From assembly GCF_902825145.1 (NCBI RefSeq), contig NZ_CADEAD010000002.1, positions 186,001 to 250,000 of the forward strand: DNA of 64,000 nt. The letters are read 5' to 3'. How positions within the stretch are numbered: the stretch's first letter is position 1; the number at the start of each line of letters is the position of its first letter. Made by a program: the position numbers and the translations under genes. This document shows positions 21,441-30,170 of the stretch, piece after piece. The stretch comes from Bartonella phoceensis (GTDB taxonomy: Bacteria > Pseudomonadota > Alphaproteobacteria > Rhizobiales > Rhizobiaceae). Below the pieces are notes generated by a model. That model ran no database searches. It was not told the origin of the DNA and saw only the letters and a list, made by a program, of their open reading frames with translations.

Positions 21441-21539
21441 CCAAACAACCTTTTTTCAAACCGTTTTCAATAAAAAACATACATTTTCTTTACAAATTTT
21501 TACACATATTTCCCATTTTTATAAACGGTCCAAAATGAT

Positions 21540-22085
21540 CTAACGGCTCAAAATAACTGGATGATCATCGAGTGTACGTCCCTCAAAACGGTCAGTATTG
21601 GAAGAATAAAGAGCAACGATAACGCGTCCTAAACTATTATAGAAATATAATCTTTTTCCTTTAATAGACCACGAACTTACCTGAGAAACGATTCCTGGAC
21701 AATTTAGGGGACCAGCACGATATCCTTGTCCAAATTTTGTTTGTGGTGTTGCAATTCGGCAAACCTTCCCCCCCATAGAAAGACTCCACACTCCAGCAAC
21801 ATTTGCAGGAAACAAATCCACAGCATTGCCTGGCAATTCAAAGCTGGCCATTCGTTCATCACTCTGAGAATCTCCTCTCTCATACATCGAAACATCTGCT
21901 GTTCCAGATGCTGACAAACGAGAAGACGAAGGACCAGACATAACTTCTGTTGGTATTTGTTGAAGTGGATAAAAAACTTCTAATGTATTGCTACTATCAT
22001 TACTGTTAAACCGCGATATTGAACACCCCCCTAAAAATGTTACAGTTGATAGTACAATGAAAAGTAAAATTTTTGAAAATGACAT
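21540..22085 (-). CDS. Omp19-like outer-membrane lipoprotein with AprI/Inh domain
   Basis: A lipoprotein of about 181 residues from the ATG at 22085; an in-frame ATG at 22121 would add 12 residues. I prefer the shorter form because MSFSKILLFIVLSTVTFLGGC is a normal type II signal peptide with a lipobox ending in Cys, and GAAAGAG lies upstream. The C-terminal half (NVAGVWSLSMGGKVCRIATPQT, then NCPGIVSQVSSW, ending RFEGRTLDDHPVILSR) is the AprI/Inh protease-inhibitor beta-barrel found in Brucella Omp19. Two cysteines could form the disulfide of that domain. Likely outer-membrane anchored; protease inhibition is inferred from the family. Confidence 0.72.
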   Translation of the reverse strand: MSFSKILLFIVLSTVTFLGGCSISRFNSNDSSNTLEVFYPLQQIPTEVMSGPSSSRLSASGTADVSMYERGDSQSDERMASFELPGNAVDLFPANVAGVWSLSMGGKVCRIATPQTKFGQGYRAGPLNCPGIVSQVSSWSIKGKRLYFYNSLGRVIVALYSSNTDRFEGRTLDDHPVILSR

Positions 22086-22318
22086 ACCTATACTCTTTCC
22101 CAGGACAATAAATAAATTCACTCAAAAAATGGATGAATATTTGTTATATGGTATTTTACAAAGATACATTAACAAATTAAAAAAAATAGGATGAAAGTCA
22201 CTTATTTTGAATAATAAATAATTTTTGCCACTCGTTTTATATCTATCAAGCACTAGAAATTTATAAGATTTTCAGTCATATATCTTTTGTGGACAATCAC
22301 TAAAAATAGGGAAATTTC

Positions 22319-23170
22319 ATGAAAACGCCATTCAGCAAAATGGAAGGACTTGGCAATCAAATCATTGTTGCCGATATGCGTGAAAGTACACATGCGCTTA
22401 CACGGCAAGCAATTCTTGCCTTATCGGCAGATCCTCAAACCCATTTTGATCAAATTATGGCACTTCATCCAGCAACCCAAAAAGAAGCAGACTTCCGTAT
22501 CGAAATATGGAATGCTGATGGTTCAATGGCAAATGCTTGCGGCAACGGCACCCGTTGTGTAATAGCATGGCTCACAGACAACAATCTTGGTGAGACCTTT
22601 CGATTAGAAACGCCCGCTGGGATTATTGAAGGTAAACGCCAAATCAATAACCTCATCTCTGTTGACATGGGATGTCCAAATTTCAATGCAAAAGAAATGC
22701 CTGTTTCACGTGAAATAATTGATACCAATCACGTCGAAATTACTGCTGGTCCCTTAAAGGATGCTTGTCTTGTCTCTGTTGGCAATCTCCATGCTATTTT
22801 TTTTGTTGAGGATGATATTCAACATATTCCATTAGAAAAATATGGACCAAAACTTGAACACGATCCCCTTTTCCCAGAACGGTGCAATATTTCCATTGTT
22901 TATGTTGTGTCACGAAAAAGTCTAAATTTACGCACATGGGAACGAGGAGCAGGGTTAACGCAAGCATGTGGGAGTGCTGCTTGTGCCAGTGCAGTGGCCG
23001 CCTATCGACGAGGGTTAATAAAACGCCATATTGATGTACACTTACCAGGAGGAACACTTAATATTTTCTATCGAGAAGACGATCACATTATTATGACAGG
23101 TCCAACCAATTATGAATTTAGTGGCTTTTTAAACCCTTTAACAGGGAGCTATAAAAAGGATCACTTTTGA
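22319..23170 (+). CDS. dapF: Diaminopimelate epimerase
   Basis: 283 residues. The two catalytic cysteines lie in NACGNGTRC (C74) and TQACGSAACASA (around 224), with FSKMEGLGNQ at the N-terminus. It interconverts LL- and meso-diaminopimelate for lysine and peptidoglycan synthesis. Its stop overlaps the mtaB start by 4 bp, giving the operon dapF-mtaB-ftsY-yciB. A parS-like 16-mer lies within the coding sequence at 22702-22717. The start follows GGGAAATTTC and is the only sensible one. Confidence 0.95.
   Translation: MKTPFSKMEGLGNQIIVADMRESTHALTRQAILALSADPQTHFDQIMALHPATQKEADFRIEIWNADGSMANACGNGTRCVIAWLTDNNLGETFRLETPAGIIEGKRQINNLISVDMGCPNFNAKEMPVSREIIDTNHVEITAGPLKDACLVSVGNLHAIFFVEDDIQHIPLEKYGPKLEHDPLFPERCNISIVYVVSRKSLNLRTWERGAGLTQACGSAACASAVAAYRRGLIKRHIDVHLPGGTLNIFYREDDHIIMTGPTNYEFSGFLNPLTGSYKKDHF
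22702..22717. promoter_or_regulatory. parS-like site inside dapF
   Basis: TGTTTCACGTGAAATA matches the parS palindrome TGTTTCACGTGAAACA at 15 of 16 positions. It lies about 5 kb from parB and 12 kb from the predicted origin. It is coding sequence (PVSREII), so it may be chance, but it contains the full core TTTCACGTGAAA. Confidence 0.5.
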
Positions 23171-24453
23171 TGGCAATAGAAATTGTAACATTTGGTTGTC
23201 GACTAAACAGCTACGAATCAGAAATTATACGCAAAGAAAGCACTTCTTCAGGGTTAGATCAGCTCAAAGATGGGGCTATCATCTTTAATACCTGTGCTGT
23301 CACTGCCGAAGCCGTACGACAAGCAAAACAAGCTATCCGTAAAGCAAGACGTAAAAATCCTCATGCCCGCATTATTGTAACAGGATGTGCTGCACAAACG
23401 GAAGCGCAAAATTTTGCCTCCATGGCAGAGGTGGATCTTGTTCTAGGGAATGAAGATAAACTTCATGCGCATTCTTATCGTCAACTTCCTGATTTTGGTA
23501 TCAACCATTCCGAGAAGTTGCGTATCAACAACATCATGGAAGTGCAAAAAATTGCTCCACATATGGTGAGTGCAATGGATGAGCGCACACGTGCCTTTGT
23601 ACAGGTACAAAACGGATGTGATCACCGTTGCACATTTTGTATTATCCCTTATGGGCGTGGCCCATCACGTTCAGTCCCCATGGGTGCTGTTATTGAACAA
23701 ATTAAACGGCTCATAGACAATGGTATTCAAGAAGTGGTTTTGACAGGTGTCGACCTTACAAGCTATGGTCACGATCTACCTGGAAAAGCTAATCTAGGAA
23801 AATTAACTGCAGCCATTTTGTATCACGTACCTGATCTACCTCGATTACGTCTTTCATCAATCGATTCTATTGAAGCAGACGAGGAACTCATCAATCTTTT
23901 AGCTTATGAAAAAAGAATCATGCCTCATTTGCATTTATCCTTGCAAGCAGGTGATAATATGATTTTAAAGAGAATGAAACGGCGACACTTACGTGAGCAT
24001 GCAGTTCAATTTTGCCAAGACTTGCGTGCCAAACGTTCCACAATGGTTTATGGTGCTGATTTAATTGCTGGTTTCCCTACTGAAACAGAAGAAATGTTTC
24101 AAAATAGTCTCTCTTTGATTAATGATTGTCATTTAACACATCTCCATGTCTTTCCCTTTAGTCCAAGAGAAGGAACACCTGCCGCACGTATGCCACAAGT
24201 CAACCGTAAAATAGTAAAGGTGCGTGCAGAAAGATTGCGCAAAGCAGGTGAGGAGGCTTACCAAAAACATCTTGTTCATTTACAAAATAGCCAACAAACA
24301 ATTCTTATTGAAAAAGATGGAATTGGACGAACAGAAGATTATACCCTTGTACAAGTTAAAGGCGCAAAAGCTGGAACAATTGTTCAAGCTCTTATTATTG
24401 ATCATGATGGTGATAAGTTGGTTGCTGTCCTCCCAAAATTAAACGCAGCTTGA
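23167..24453 (+). CDS. mtaB: tRNA t6A37 methylthiotransferase
   Basis: A 428-residue radical-SAM methylthiotransferase. The N-terminal UPF0004 domain has TFGCRLNSYES, FNTCAVTAEA and TGCAAQ with three cysteines for the auxiliary cluster. The radical-SAM triad CDHRCTFC is near residue 155, and a TRAM-like tail follows. GCRLN at the N-terminus and the length favour MtaB (ms2t6A at position 37 of ANN-decoding tRNAs) over MiaB or RimO. It is translationally coupled to dapF and overlaps the upstream non-preferred frame of ftsY. Cytoplasmic. Confidence 0.88.
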   Translation: MMAIEIVTFGCRLNSYESEIIRKESTSSGLDQLKDGAIIFNTCAVTAEAVRQAKQAIRKARRKNPHARIIVTGCAAQTEAQNFASMAEVDLVLGNEDKLHAHSYRQLPDFGINHSEKLRINNIMEVQKIAPHMVSAMDERTRAFVQVQNGCDHRCTFCIIPYGRGPSRSVPMGAVIEQIKRLIDNGIQEVVLTGVDLTSYGHDLPGKANLGKLTAAILYHVPDLPRLRLSSIDSIEADEELINLLAYEKRIMPHLHLSLQAGDNMILKRMKRRHLREHAVQFCQDLRAKRSTMVYGADLIAGFPTETEEMFQNSLSLINDCHLTHLHVFPFSPREGTPAARMPQVNRKIVKVRAERLRKAGEEAYQKHLVHLQNSQQTILIEKDGIGRTEDYTLVQVKGAKAGTIVQALIIDHDGDKLVAVLPKLNAA

Positions 24454-24467
24454 GCAAGGAAGCCCTT

Positions 24468-25715
24468 ATGACAAAATCTTTTATCAAAAAAATATTTTCT
24501 TTTAAAAAATCTAAAGAACAAGAAATGGAACAAGTTTCCACTTCTTATGAAACCGATATAACAGAAGAAAGTGAATATAAAAGTAAAAATTCTAAAAATG
24601 AGTGGCTCTCTATAAATACAGAAAAAGAAGAACACATAGAAAATCAAAAGACAATATCTACAAAATGTAATGATAAAATTGCATCTCTTGAAGATGATTC
24701 TGGCAAAATTCCGCTTTCTGGCAAAGTAATCGTTACAGATACAATTAGTGAACAAATTGAAAAGTCTTCACCTACACCTTCTGTTGAACCGAAAAAAACA
24801 GCATGGATTGGTCGTCTAAAAAAAGGGTTAGCTCTTTCTTCACAACGCTTAAGTGAATCAATTGGTGACCTTTTTCTTAAGGGAAAGCTTGATGAAGATA
24901 CATTGCAAAATCTGGAAGATATCCTTATTCAAGCTGATATTGGCGTGGAAACGGCTACAAACATCACTGAGATTTTAGCTTCCAGTCGTTATGGAAAAAA
25001 TTTATCTCCAGATGAAGTTCATAGCATTGTAGCTGACGAGATAAAAAAAGTATTAGAACCTGTAGCGATTCCATTAGAACTTGATCTTAATCACAAGCCT
25101 CACGTTATTTTACTGGTCGGTGTAAATGGTACTGGGAAAACAACAACTATTGGAAAGCTTGCAGCAAAGCTCACCGCAGGAGGGTTAAAAGTTATGCTGG
25201 CTGCTGGTGATACATTTCGCGCTGCTGCTATTGAACAATTACATATTTGGGGTGAACGCACAGGATCTCCTGTTATTTCAACCAAACTCGGTGCAGATGC
25301 TGCAAGTTTAGCATTTGACGCTTATGAAAAAGCAAAAAAAGCAAACAGTGATGTATTGATTATTGATACAGCTGGACGTCTGCAAAATAAAACTGAGTTG
25401 ATGGATGAATTAGCAAAAATTATTCGTGTTTTAGGCAAACAAACCCCCCACGCACCCCATACAGTTCTTCAAACACTTGATGCAACCACCGGACAAAATG
25501 CACTCACTCAAGTGAATATCTTCCGTGATATTGCTGGTGTTAACGGTTTAATTATGACAAAACTTGATGGTACTGCACGAGGAGGAATTCTTGTTGCTGT
25601 CGCAGCAAAATACAAATTACCCGTTTATTTTATCGGTATAGGAGAAAACATTGATGATCTTCAACCTTTTTCTGCCTCCGACTTTGCCGAAACTATTACA
25701 GGAAAATACGCATGA
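24468..25715 (+). CDS. ftsY: Signal recognition particle receptor FtsY
   Basis: About 415 residues from the ATG at 24468, which follows AAGGAAG; an in-frame TTG at 24450 would add six residues and has weaker support. The N-terminal 110 residues are charged and acidic, typical of the FtsY A domain. The NG domain follows, with GVNGTGKTTTIGKLA (about 217-231), DTAGRLQNK and TKLDGTARGG as GTPase motifs. It receives SRP-ribosome complexes at the inner membrane and hands them to SecYEG. The stop overlaps the yciB start by 4 bp. Confidence 0.95.
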   Translation: MTKSFIKKIFSFKKSKEQEMEQVSTSYETDITEESEYKSKNSKNEWLSINTEKEEHIENQKTISTKCNDKIASLEDDSGKIPLSGKVIVTDTISEQIEKSSPTPSVEPKKTAWIGRLKKGLALSSQRLSESIGDLFLKGKLDEDTLQNLEDILIQADIGVETATNITEILASSRYGKNLSPDEVHSIVADEIKKVLEPVAIPLELDLNHKPHVILLVGVNGTGKTTTIGKLAAKLTAGGLKVMLAAGDTFRAAAIEQLHIWGERTGSPVISTKLGADAASLAFDAYEKAKKANSDVLIIDTAGRLQNKTELMDELAKIIRVLGKQTPHAPHTVLQTLDATTGQNALTQVNIFRDIAGVNGLIMTKLDGTARGGILVAVAAKYKLPVYFIGIGENIDDLQPFSASDFAETITGKYA

Positions 25716-26401
25716 AAAAATCTTCACTTAGGAATCATTCGCACAATAATCGCAATTTGGAGAATATGGATGATAACCGAGAAAAGTCTCTTTCACCAAC
25801 ATTTAAATTTCTCTTAGAAATGGGGCCATTAGTTACCTTCTTTCTTGCCAATTACAAAGGTGAATGGTTGTTAAACAATATTGGTATCTTTAAAAATTTT
25901 AGTAAGCCTATTTTCCCTGCAACAGCTATCTTCATGGTAGCAATTATTATTGCACTAAGCTTATCATGGATTCTTGCACGAAAAATTCCTATAATGCCTC
26001 TTATTTCAGGTATATTCGTTCTCGTCTTTGGATTTTTAACTCTTTGGCTCCATAACGATACTTTTATCAAAATGAAACCCACAATCATCAATAGCTTATT
26101 TGCTGTTATTCTTTTTGGTGGTATGTTTTTTAAAAAACCATTGCTGCGTTACGCTCTAGATTCTACTTTAAAACTCGATGATTTGGGATGGAGTAAACTA
26201 ACCTATCGTTGGGCATTTTTTTTCGTTTTTCTCGCTTTTTTAAATGAGATAATTTGGCGCAATTTTAGCGATAATTTTTGGACAAGCTTTAAAGTATTTG
26301 GTGTTATGCCTCTAACCGTTCTTTTCATGCTTATCCAAATGCCTCTTATACTTAAACACTCACAGGGACTTTTTATAGAAGAAGAGAAATCTGATTCTTA
26401 A
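25712..26401 (+). CDS. yciB: Inner membrane-spanning protein YciB (septation protein A family)
   Basis: A 229-residue polytopic membrane protein with about five to six helices. KFLLEMGPLVTFFLANYKGEWL near the N-terminus and LTYRWAFFFVFLAFLNEIIWR near the C-terminus are the IspZ/YciB signature. The family affects cell-envelope integrity and septation; its molecular role is not settled. It is coupled to ftsY by a 4-bp overlap. An internal ATG at 25766 with GGAG close by could be an alternative start that removes an extra polar leader of 18 residues. Confidence 0.85.
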   Translation: MKKSSLRNHSHNNRNLENMDDNREKSLSPTFKFLLEMGPLVTFFLANYKGEWLLNNIGIFKNFSKPIFPATAIFMVAIIIALSLSWILARKIPIMPLISGIFVLVFGFLTLWLHNDTFIKMKPTIINSLFAVILFGGMFFKKPLLRYALDSTLKLDDLGWSKLTYRWAFFFVFLAFLNEIIWRNFSDNFWTSFKVFGVMPLTVLFMLIQMPLILKHSQGLFIEEEKSDS

Positions 26402-26470
26402 ACAAAATATACCCATAATTATAGATTACTTTTTGTCCTTATCGTCGCATACTGTTCAGGGAGAGGAAAT

Positions 26471-27232
26471 ATGTTGATTGAACAGTTTATATGCCGAGAA
26501 GATAATTTTGGTGTGCTCATTCACGACGAAAAAAGTGGTATGACAGCCGCAATAGATGCTCCTGAAAGTAAAGCTATTCACAATGCTTTAAAACGCCGTA
26601 ATTGGACACTTAACACTATTTTTGTGACTCACCATCATTATGACCATGTAGAAGCCCTTGCAGAATTAAAACAAGTTTACAACGCTATAGTTGTAGGACC
26701 AGCAGCAGAAAAAGATAAAATTCACCATCTTGATCAAATACTTCAACCTGATGAGAAGCTTATCTTTGGTTCTCACACGCTTTTAGCTCTCTCAACACCT
26801 GGCCATACGCTAGGAGCTTTGTCCTATTACCTTCCTGAAGAAAATTTACTTTTTTCTGGAGACACACTTTTTTCACTCGGCTGTGGACGTCTTTTTGAAG
26901 GAACACCTGCACAAATGCTAGATTCTTTAAAAAAGCTTCGTCAACTGCCTGATGAAACGCTTCTTTATTGTGGGCATGAATATACCAAAACCAATGCTCT
27001 TTTCGCACTGACGGTTGATCCACATAATCAAAAACTTCATCAAAGAATAAAAGATATTTTTCTGTTGAGTGAAAAAAACGCTATGACATTACCTGTCACT
27101 TTAGGGCAGGAAAAAGCGATTAACCCTTTTCTTCGTTGGGATGATAAAAATTTGCGAGAAAACCTTGCAATGAAGGATGCAACAGATGAAGAAGTCTTTT
27201 CTGAAATCAGAAAAAGAAAGGATAATTTTTAA
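26471..27232 (+). CDS. gloB: Hydroxyacylglutathione hydrolase (glyoxalase II)
   Basis: 253 residues of the metallo-beta-lactamase fold. THHHYDHVEA (53-62) is the first metal-binding motif, TPGHTLGALSYYL supplies the next His, FSGDTLFSLGCGRLFEG supplies the bridging Asp, and CGHEYTKTNALFA a further His. It hydrolyses S-lactoylglutathione to lactate and glutathione in methylglyoxal detoxification. GAGAGGAAAT precedes the ATG. The family length and all metal ligands are present. Confidence 0.94.
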   Translation: MLIEQFICREDNFGVLIHDEKSGMTAAIDAPESKAIHNALKRRNWTLNTIFVTHHHYDHVEALAELKQVYNAIVVGPAAEKDKIHHLDQILQPDEKLIFGSHTLLALSTPGHTLGALSYYLPEENLLFSGDTLFSLGCGRLFEGTPAQMLDSLKKLRQLPDETLLYCGHEYTKTNALFALTVDPHNQKLHQRIKDIFLLSEKNAMTLPVTLGQEKAINPFLRWDDKNLRENLAMKDATDEEVFSEIRKRKDNF

Positions 27233-27234
27233 CC

Positions 27235-27711
27235 ATGTTTAAATCTCTATTGCCTTTATTTTTCCTTTTTACTTTTGTAATATGTACTAAAGGAATAATA
27301 GCAAAAGAAACAGAACATCAGTTTGAGTTTCCCTATATTGTTGCAAATTATTCTTTAACAGAAAATTTTCTCTTAAAAATGGAAAAAATTACAAAAGAAT
27401 GTGAGAATTTACCCCCTGAACTAAAAGCTACCAATACTATATACAACCATAGTATTGAAGGGATTATAGATTTTATCTCTCATAAGCCAAAACTAATGTA
27501 TATTTTAAGAAAAAACGATATTACCCCAAAAGAGTTTGCTATTGGCTCTTTGGCACTTCGAGCAACATTAATAATACTTACCAGAGATATCTCTTTTGAA
27601 AAAGAAGGCATTTCTTTTGATGAAAAAAATGCTGTTGTTTTAGATAATTTGGAATTTGGAAAAAAACATATGTACAGAATATTTAGCGTTTTAGGAAAAA
27701 GTTGTGAATAG
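27235..27711 (+). CDS. Exported hypothetical protein
   Basis: A 158-residue protein that starts 2 bp after gloB and is probably co-transcribed. Residues 1-23 form a signal peptide (MFKSLLPLFFLFTFVICTKG, cleavage probably after IIA). The rest is mostly helical and charged, with two cysteines (early CENLP and the penultimate residue) that could pair in the periplasm. I recognise no family. It is long for a chance frame, has codon use like its neighbours and a signal peptide, so it is likely real. Confidence 0.6.
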   Translation: MFKSLLPLFFLFTFVICTKGIIAKETEHQFEFPYIVANYSLTENFLLKMEKITKECENLPPELKATNTIYNHSIEGIIDFISHKPKLMYILRKNDITPKEFAIGSLALRATLIILTRDISFEKEGISFDEKNAVVLDNLEFGKKHMYRIFSVLGKSCE

Positions 27712-27761
27712 AACTTATGCTATTTTAAACTATTGTCTCATTTAGGATTTGCAAACGCCCT

Positions 27762-28667
27762 TTAATTTTGTAAACGTCGACAAATATCATCCAATTGTTC
27801 TAATGAGGAATAGTGTATTTTTAAATCACCACCTTTTTTACCATGTCGAATAATGACTTTCATTCCAATGACATCTGCAAGTAGTTTTTCTAAAGATTTC
27901 GTCTCTGCATCTTTCTCTACAGAAGTTTGTTTTTTGACCTTAGGATTTGCCTGTTCATATACAAGTATTTCTGTTTGGCGTACCGAGAGACCTTCACGAA
28001 TAATTTTTTCAGCTAAATCTTGTGGATTATCAACAGTTATAAGACAGCGTGCATGACCAGCGGAGAGTTGTCCATCAACTAAGAATTGCTGTACTTTCGA
28101 TGGCAATTTTAACAAACGAAGCGTATTTGCAACATGACTTCGACTTTTTCCAATCACTTGTGCTAAATCTGCTTGCGTATAACCGTGCTCATTTAGCAAA
28201 ATTTCATATCCTATTGCTTCTTCAACAGGATTAAGATCAGCACGTTGAACATTTTCAATAATTGCTAATTCTAAAGCCGTTTTATCATCTACATCACGAA
28301 CAATTACCGGCAATTTACTTAAATTAGCACGTTGTGCAGCACGCCACCGCCGTTCACCTGCGATTAATTCAAATCTATGAGGATGATCGCGTGAAGGTCT
28401 TACGATAACAGGTTGAACAACACCATGTTGACGAATTGATTGCGCTAAATTATCAAGTTCTGATTCGGTAAAATGGCGTCGTGGATTATGTGGATTACAC
28501 AAAATAGATTCAAGTGGTACAAACCGCTCAGAAAGTGTAGAAGCTGTACTGAACTCTGTTAATTTTTCAGCATTTTGTGAACGTGTAATACTATTGTTTA
28601 AATTGATATCGCCAATCAATGCTGCCAATCCACGTCCTAGTCTTTTTTTTGATTGATCATCATTCAT
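27762..28667 (-). CDS. parB: Chromosome partitioning protein ParB
   Basis: 301 residues. The N-terminus KKRLGRGLAALIGD is the ParA-contact motif. FELIAGERRWRAAQRA with GERRWRA at 104-110 is the CTP-binding arginine patch. A helix-turn-helix (about 153-180, YTQADLAQVIGKSRSHVANTLRLL) reads parS. A C-terminal dimer domain ends the protein. It is a CTP-dependent DNA clamp that loads at parS and spreads to organise the origin region. It is 48 bp downstream of parA. Matching parS palindromes lie nearby at 30102, 32070 and 32132. Confidence 0.96.
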   Translation of the reverse strand: MNDDQSKKRLGRGLAALIGDINLNNSITRSQNAEKLTEFSTASTLSERFVPLESILCNPHNPRRHFTESELDNLAQSIRQHGVVQPVIVRPSRDHPHRFELIAGERRWRAAQRANLSKLPVIVRDVDDKTALELAIIENVQRADLNPVEEAIGYEILLNEHGYTQADLAQVIGKSRSHVANTLRLLKLPSKVQQFLVDGQLSAGHARCLITVDNPQDLAEKIIREGLSVRQTEILVYEQANPKVKKQTSVEKDAETKSLEKLLADVIGMKVIIRHGKKGGDLKIHYSSLEQLDDICRRLQN

Positions 28668-28715
28668 AATTTTACTCTTTGTGTTTCCTGTATAAAAATT
28701 ATTTTTCCTATATTT

Positions 28716-29516
28716 CTAAGCAGCAGCAGCGCGTGCTTGTTTTTCACGTTGAATCACTTCCGATGCTAAGCGCAAATAAGCCTGACTACCTGCGCACTTG
28801 AGATCATAAAGCAATACTGGTTTACCAAAAGAAGGAGCCTCTGATACACGCACATTTCGTGGAATCACAGTACGGTAAACTTTATCTCCCATAAAAGAGC
28901 GTACATCTTCAACAACTTGATTTGAAAGATTATTACGTCCATCGTACATTGTTAAGACAATACCTTGAATTTCTAAAGATGGATTAAGTACGGAACGCAC
29001 TTGTTTTACTGTTTCAAGCAATTGACTTAAACCTTCAAGTGCTAAAAATTCACATTGCATAGGCACCAGAACAGAATCTGCAGCTCCCATAGCATTAAGC
29101 GTTAAAAGATTAAGTGATGGAGGACAATCAATTAAAATATAACTAAATTTTTTTTCCATTTTTGGATCATCATAGAGTGCCTTACGTAACCGTTGAATGC
29201 GATCTTTCGATGAAGAAATCTCCATTTCTACACCTAAAAGATCAAGCGTAGAAGGTACAATATGAAGATTGGGTACAGCTGTTTTTAAAGCTGCTTTTGT
29301 GACTGAAATTCCTGAAACCAAAACATCATAAGAGGACAAAGGACGGCTATTACGATCAATTCCCAATCCCGTACTAGCATTACCTTGTGGATCAACATCC
29401 ATAATAAGAACATCCTCCCCAATAGCTGCTAAAGCTGTTGCAAGATTAATTGCTGTAGTTGTTTTTCCCACCCCACCTTTTTGGTTTGCAATAGCGATAA
29501 TCCGTGTTTCGCCCAT
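28716..29516 (-). CDS. parA: Chromosome partitioning ATPase ParA
   Basis: 266 residues. The deviant Walker A NQKGGVGKTTTAINLA (11-26) with the signature lysine, MDVDPQGNASTGLG and LIDCPPSLNLLTLNA define a Soj/ParA-type P-loop ATPase. It binds DNA non-specifically when ATP-bound and drives segregation of ParB-parS complexes. The gene is 6 bp after rsmG and heads parAB. The C-terminus is unusually Ala-rich (ARAAAA) but otherwise typical. Confidence 0.96.
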   Translation of the reverse strand: MGETRIIAIANQKGGVGKTTTAINLATALAAIGEDVLIMDVDPQGNASTGLGIDRNSRPLSSYDVLVSGISVTKAALKTAVPNLHIVPSTLDLLGVEMEISSSKDRIQRLRKALYDDPKMEKKFSYILIDCPPSLNLLTLNAMGAADSVLVPMQCEFLALEGLSQLLETVKQVRSVLNPSLEIQGIVLTMYDGRNNLSNQVVEDVRSFMGDKVYRTVIPRNVRVSEAPSFGKPVLLYDLKCAGSQAYLRLASEVIQREKQARAAAA

Positions 29517-29522
29517 TTTGCT

Positions 29523-30170
29523 CTACCCTCTACATGATCGAACATGAGAAATTTCTAAAATAACAGAATTTTCATCAATTTTACTCTTATGTTTTAACAG
29601 ATCAAACTGCCAATTGGCAGAGGCATTTTTTATTTCTATGGCGTAATCCCGTCCTTTTTGCAAAAGGGCTATTGTTTTTTTTGTTAATAGCGGAAAAATA
29701 AGCTGTAAAAGAGTGTCAAGAGGAGCTAATCCCCGTGCTGTTATAACCTCTGGTGCCACTATTTTTTTGTATACGTCCTCAATTCTACAGTGATAAACTG
29801 TTGCTGGAAGATTCAATTGAGTAATGACCGTTCGTAAAAAAGCGACTTTTTTCCCATTACTTTCAACAAGATCGATATGCCCTGTTTTTTTTTCTTTCAG
29901 AAAAATAGCAATGACAATTGCAGGAAATCCACCACCTGATCCAAGATCACACCAACGCATAAAATCACTGCGTAAAGGATATATTTGTGCCGAATCCAAA
30001 ATATGACGCGTCCACAGAACTGGTATTGTTGTATTGGACACCAAATTAATATGCATATTCCATTGCATAATTAAAGTTTCAAATTGTATCAAATCATCTA
30101 TAGTTTCACGTGAAACAGAAGGAATAATATCTAAAAGTGCTTTATATTTTTGTTCTGTAGAAATTTCCAT
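29523..30170 (-). CDS. rsmG: 16S rRNA m7G527 methyltransferase
   Basis: 215 residues. DLGSGGGFPA (75-84) is the SAM-binding loop and VITARGLAPL lies in the later part of the fold. RsmG (GidB) methylates G527 in 16S rRNA in the 530 loop. Its start overlaps the mnmG stop by 1 bp, the usual gidA-gidB pairing. A parS site lies within this gene at 30102-30117, near its 5' end. The C-terminal tail (SHVRSCRG) is short. Confidence 0.93.
   Translation of the reverse strand: MEISTEQKYKALLDIIPSVSRETIDDLIQFETLIMQWNMHINLVSNTTIPVLWTRHILDSAQIYPLRSDFMRWCDLGSGGGFPAIVIAIFLKEKKTGHIDLVESNGKKVAFLRTVITQLNLPATVYHCRIEDVYKKIVAPEVITARGLAPLDTLLQLIFPLLTKKTIALLQKGRDYAIEIKNASANWQFDLLKHKSKIDENSVILEISHVRSCRG
30102..30117. 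promoter_or_regulatory. parS site inside rsmG
   Basis: AGTTTCACGTGAAACA matches the parS palindrome TGTTTCACGTGAAACA in 15 of 16 positions, with a perfect 14-bp core. Located 1.4 kb from parB and about 4.7 kb from the predicted origin, as expected for a ParB-loading site. Confidence 0.88.
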
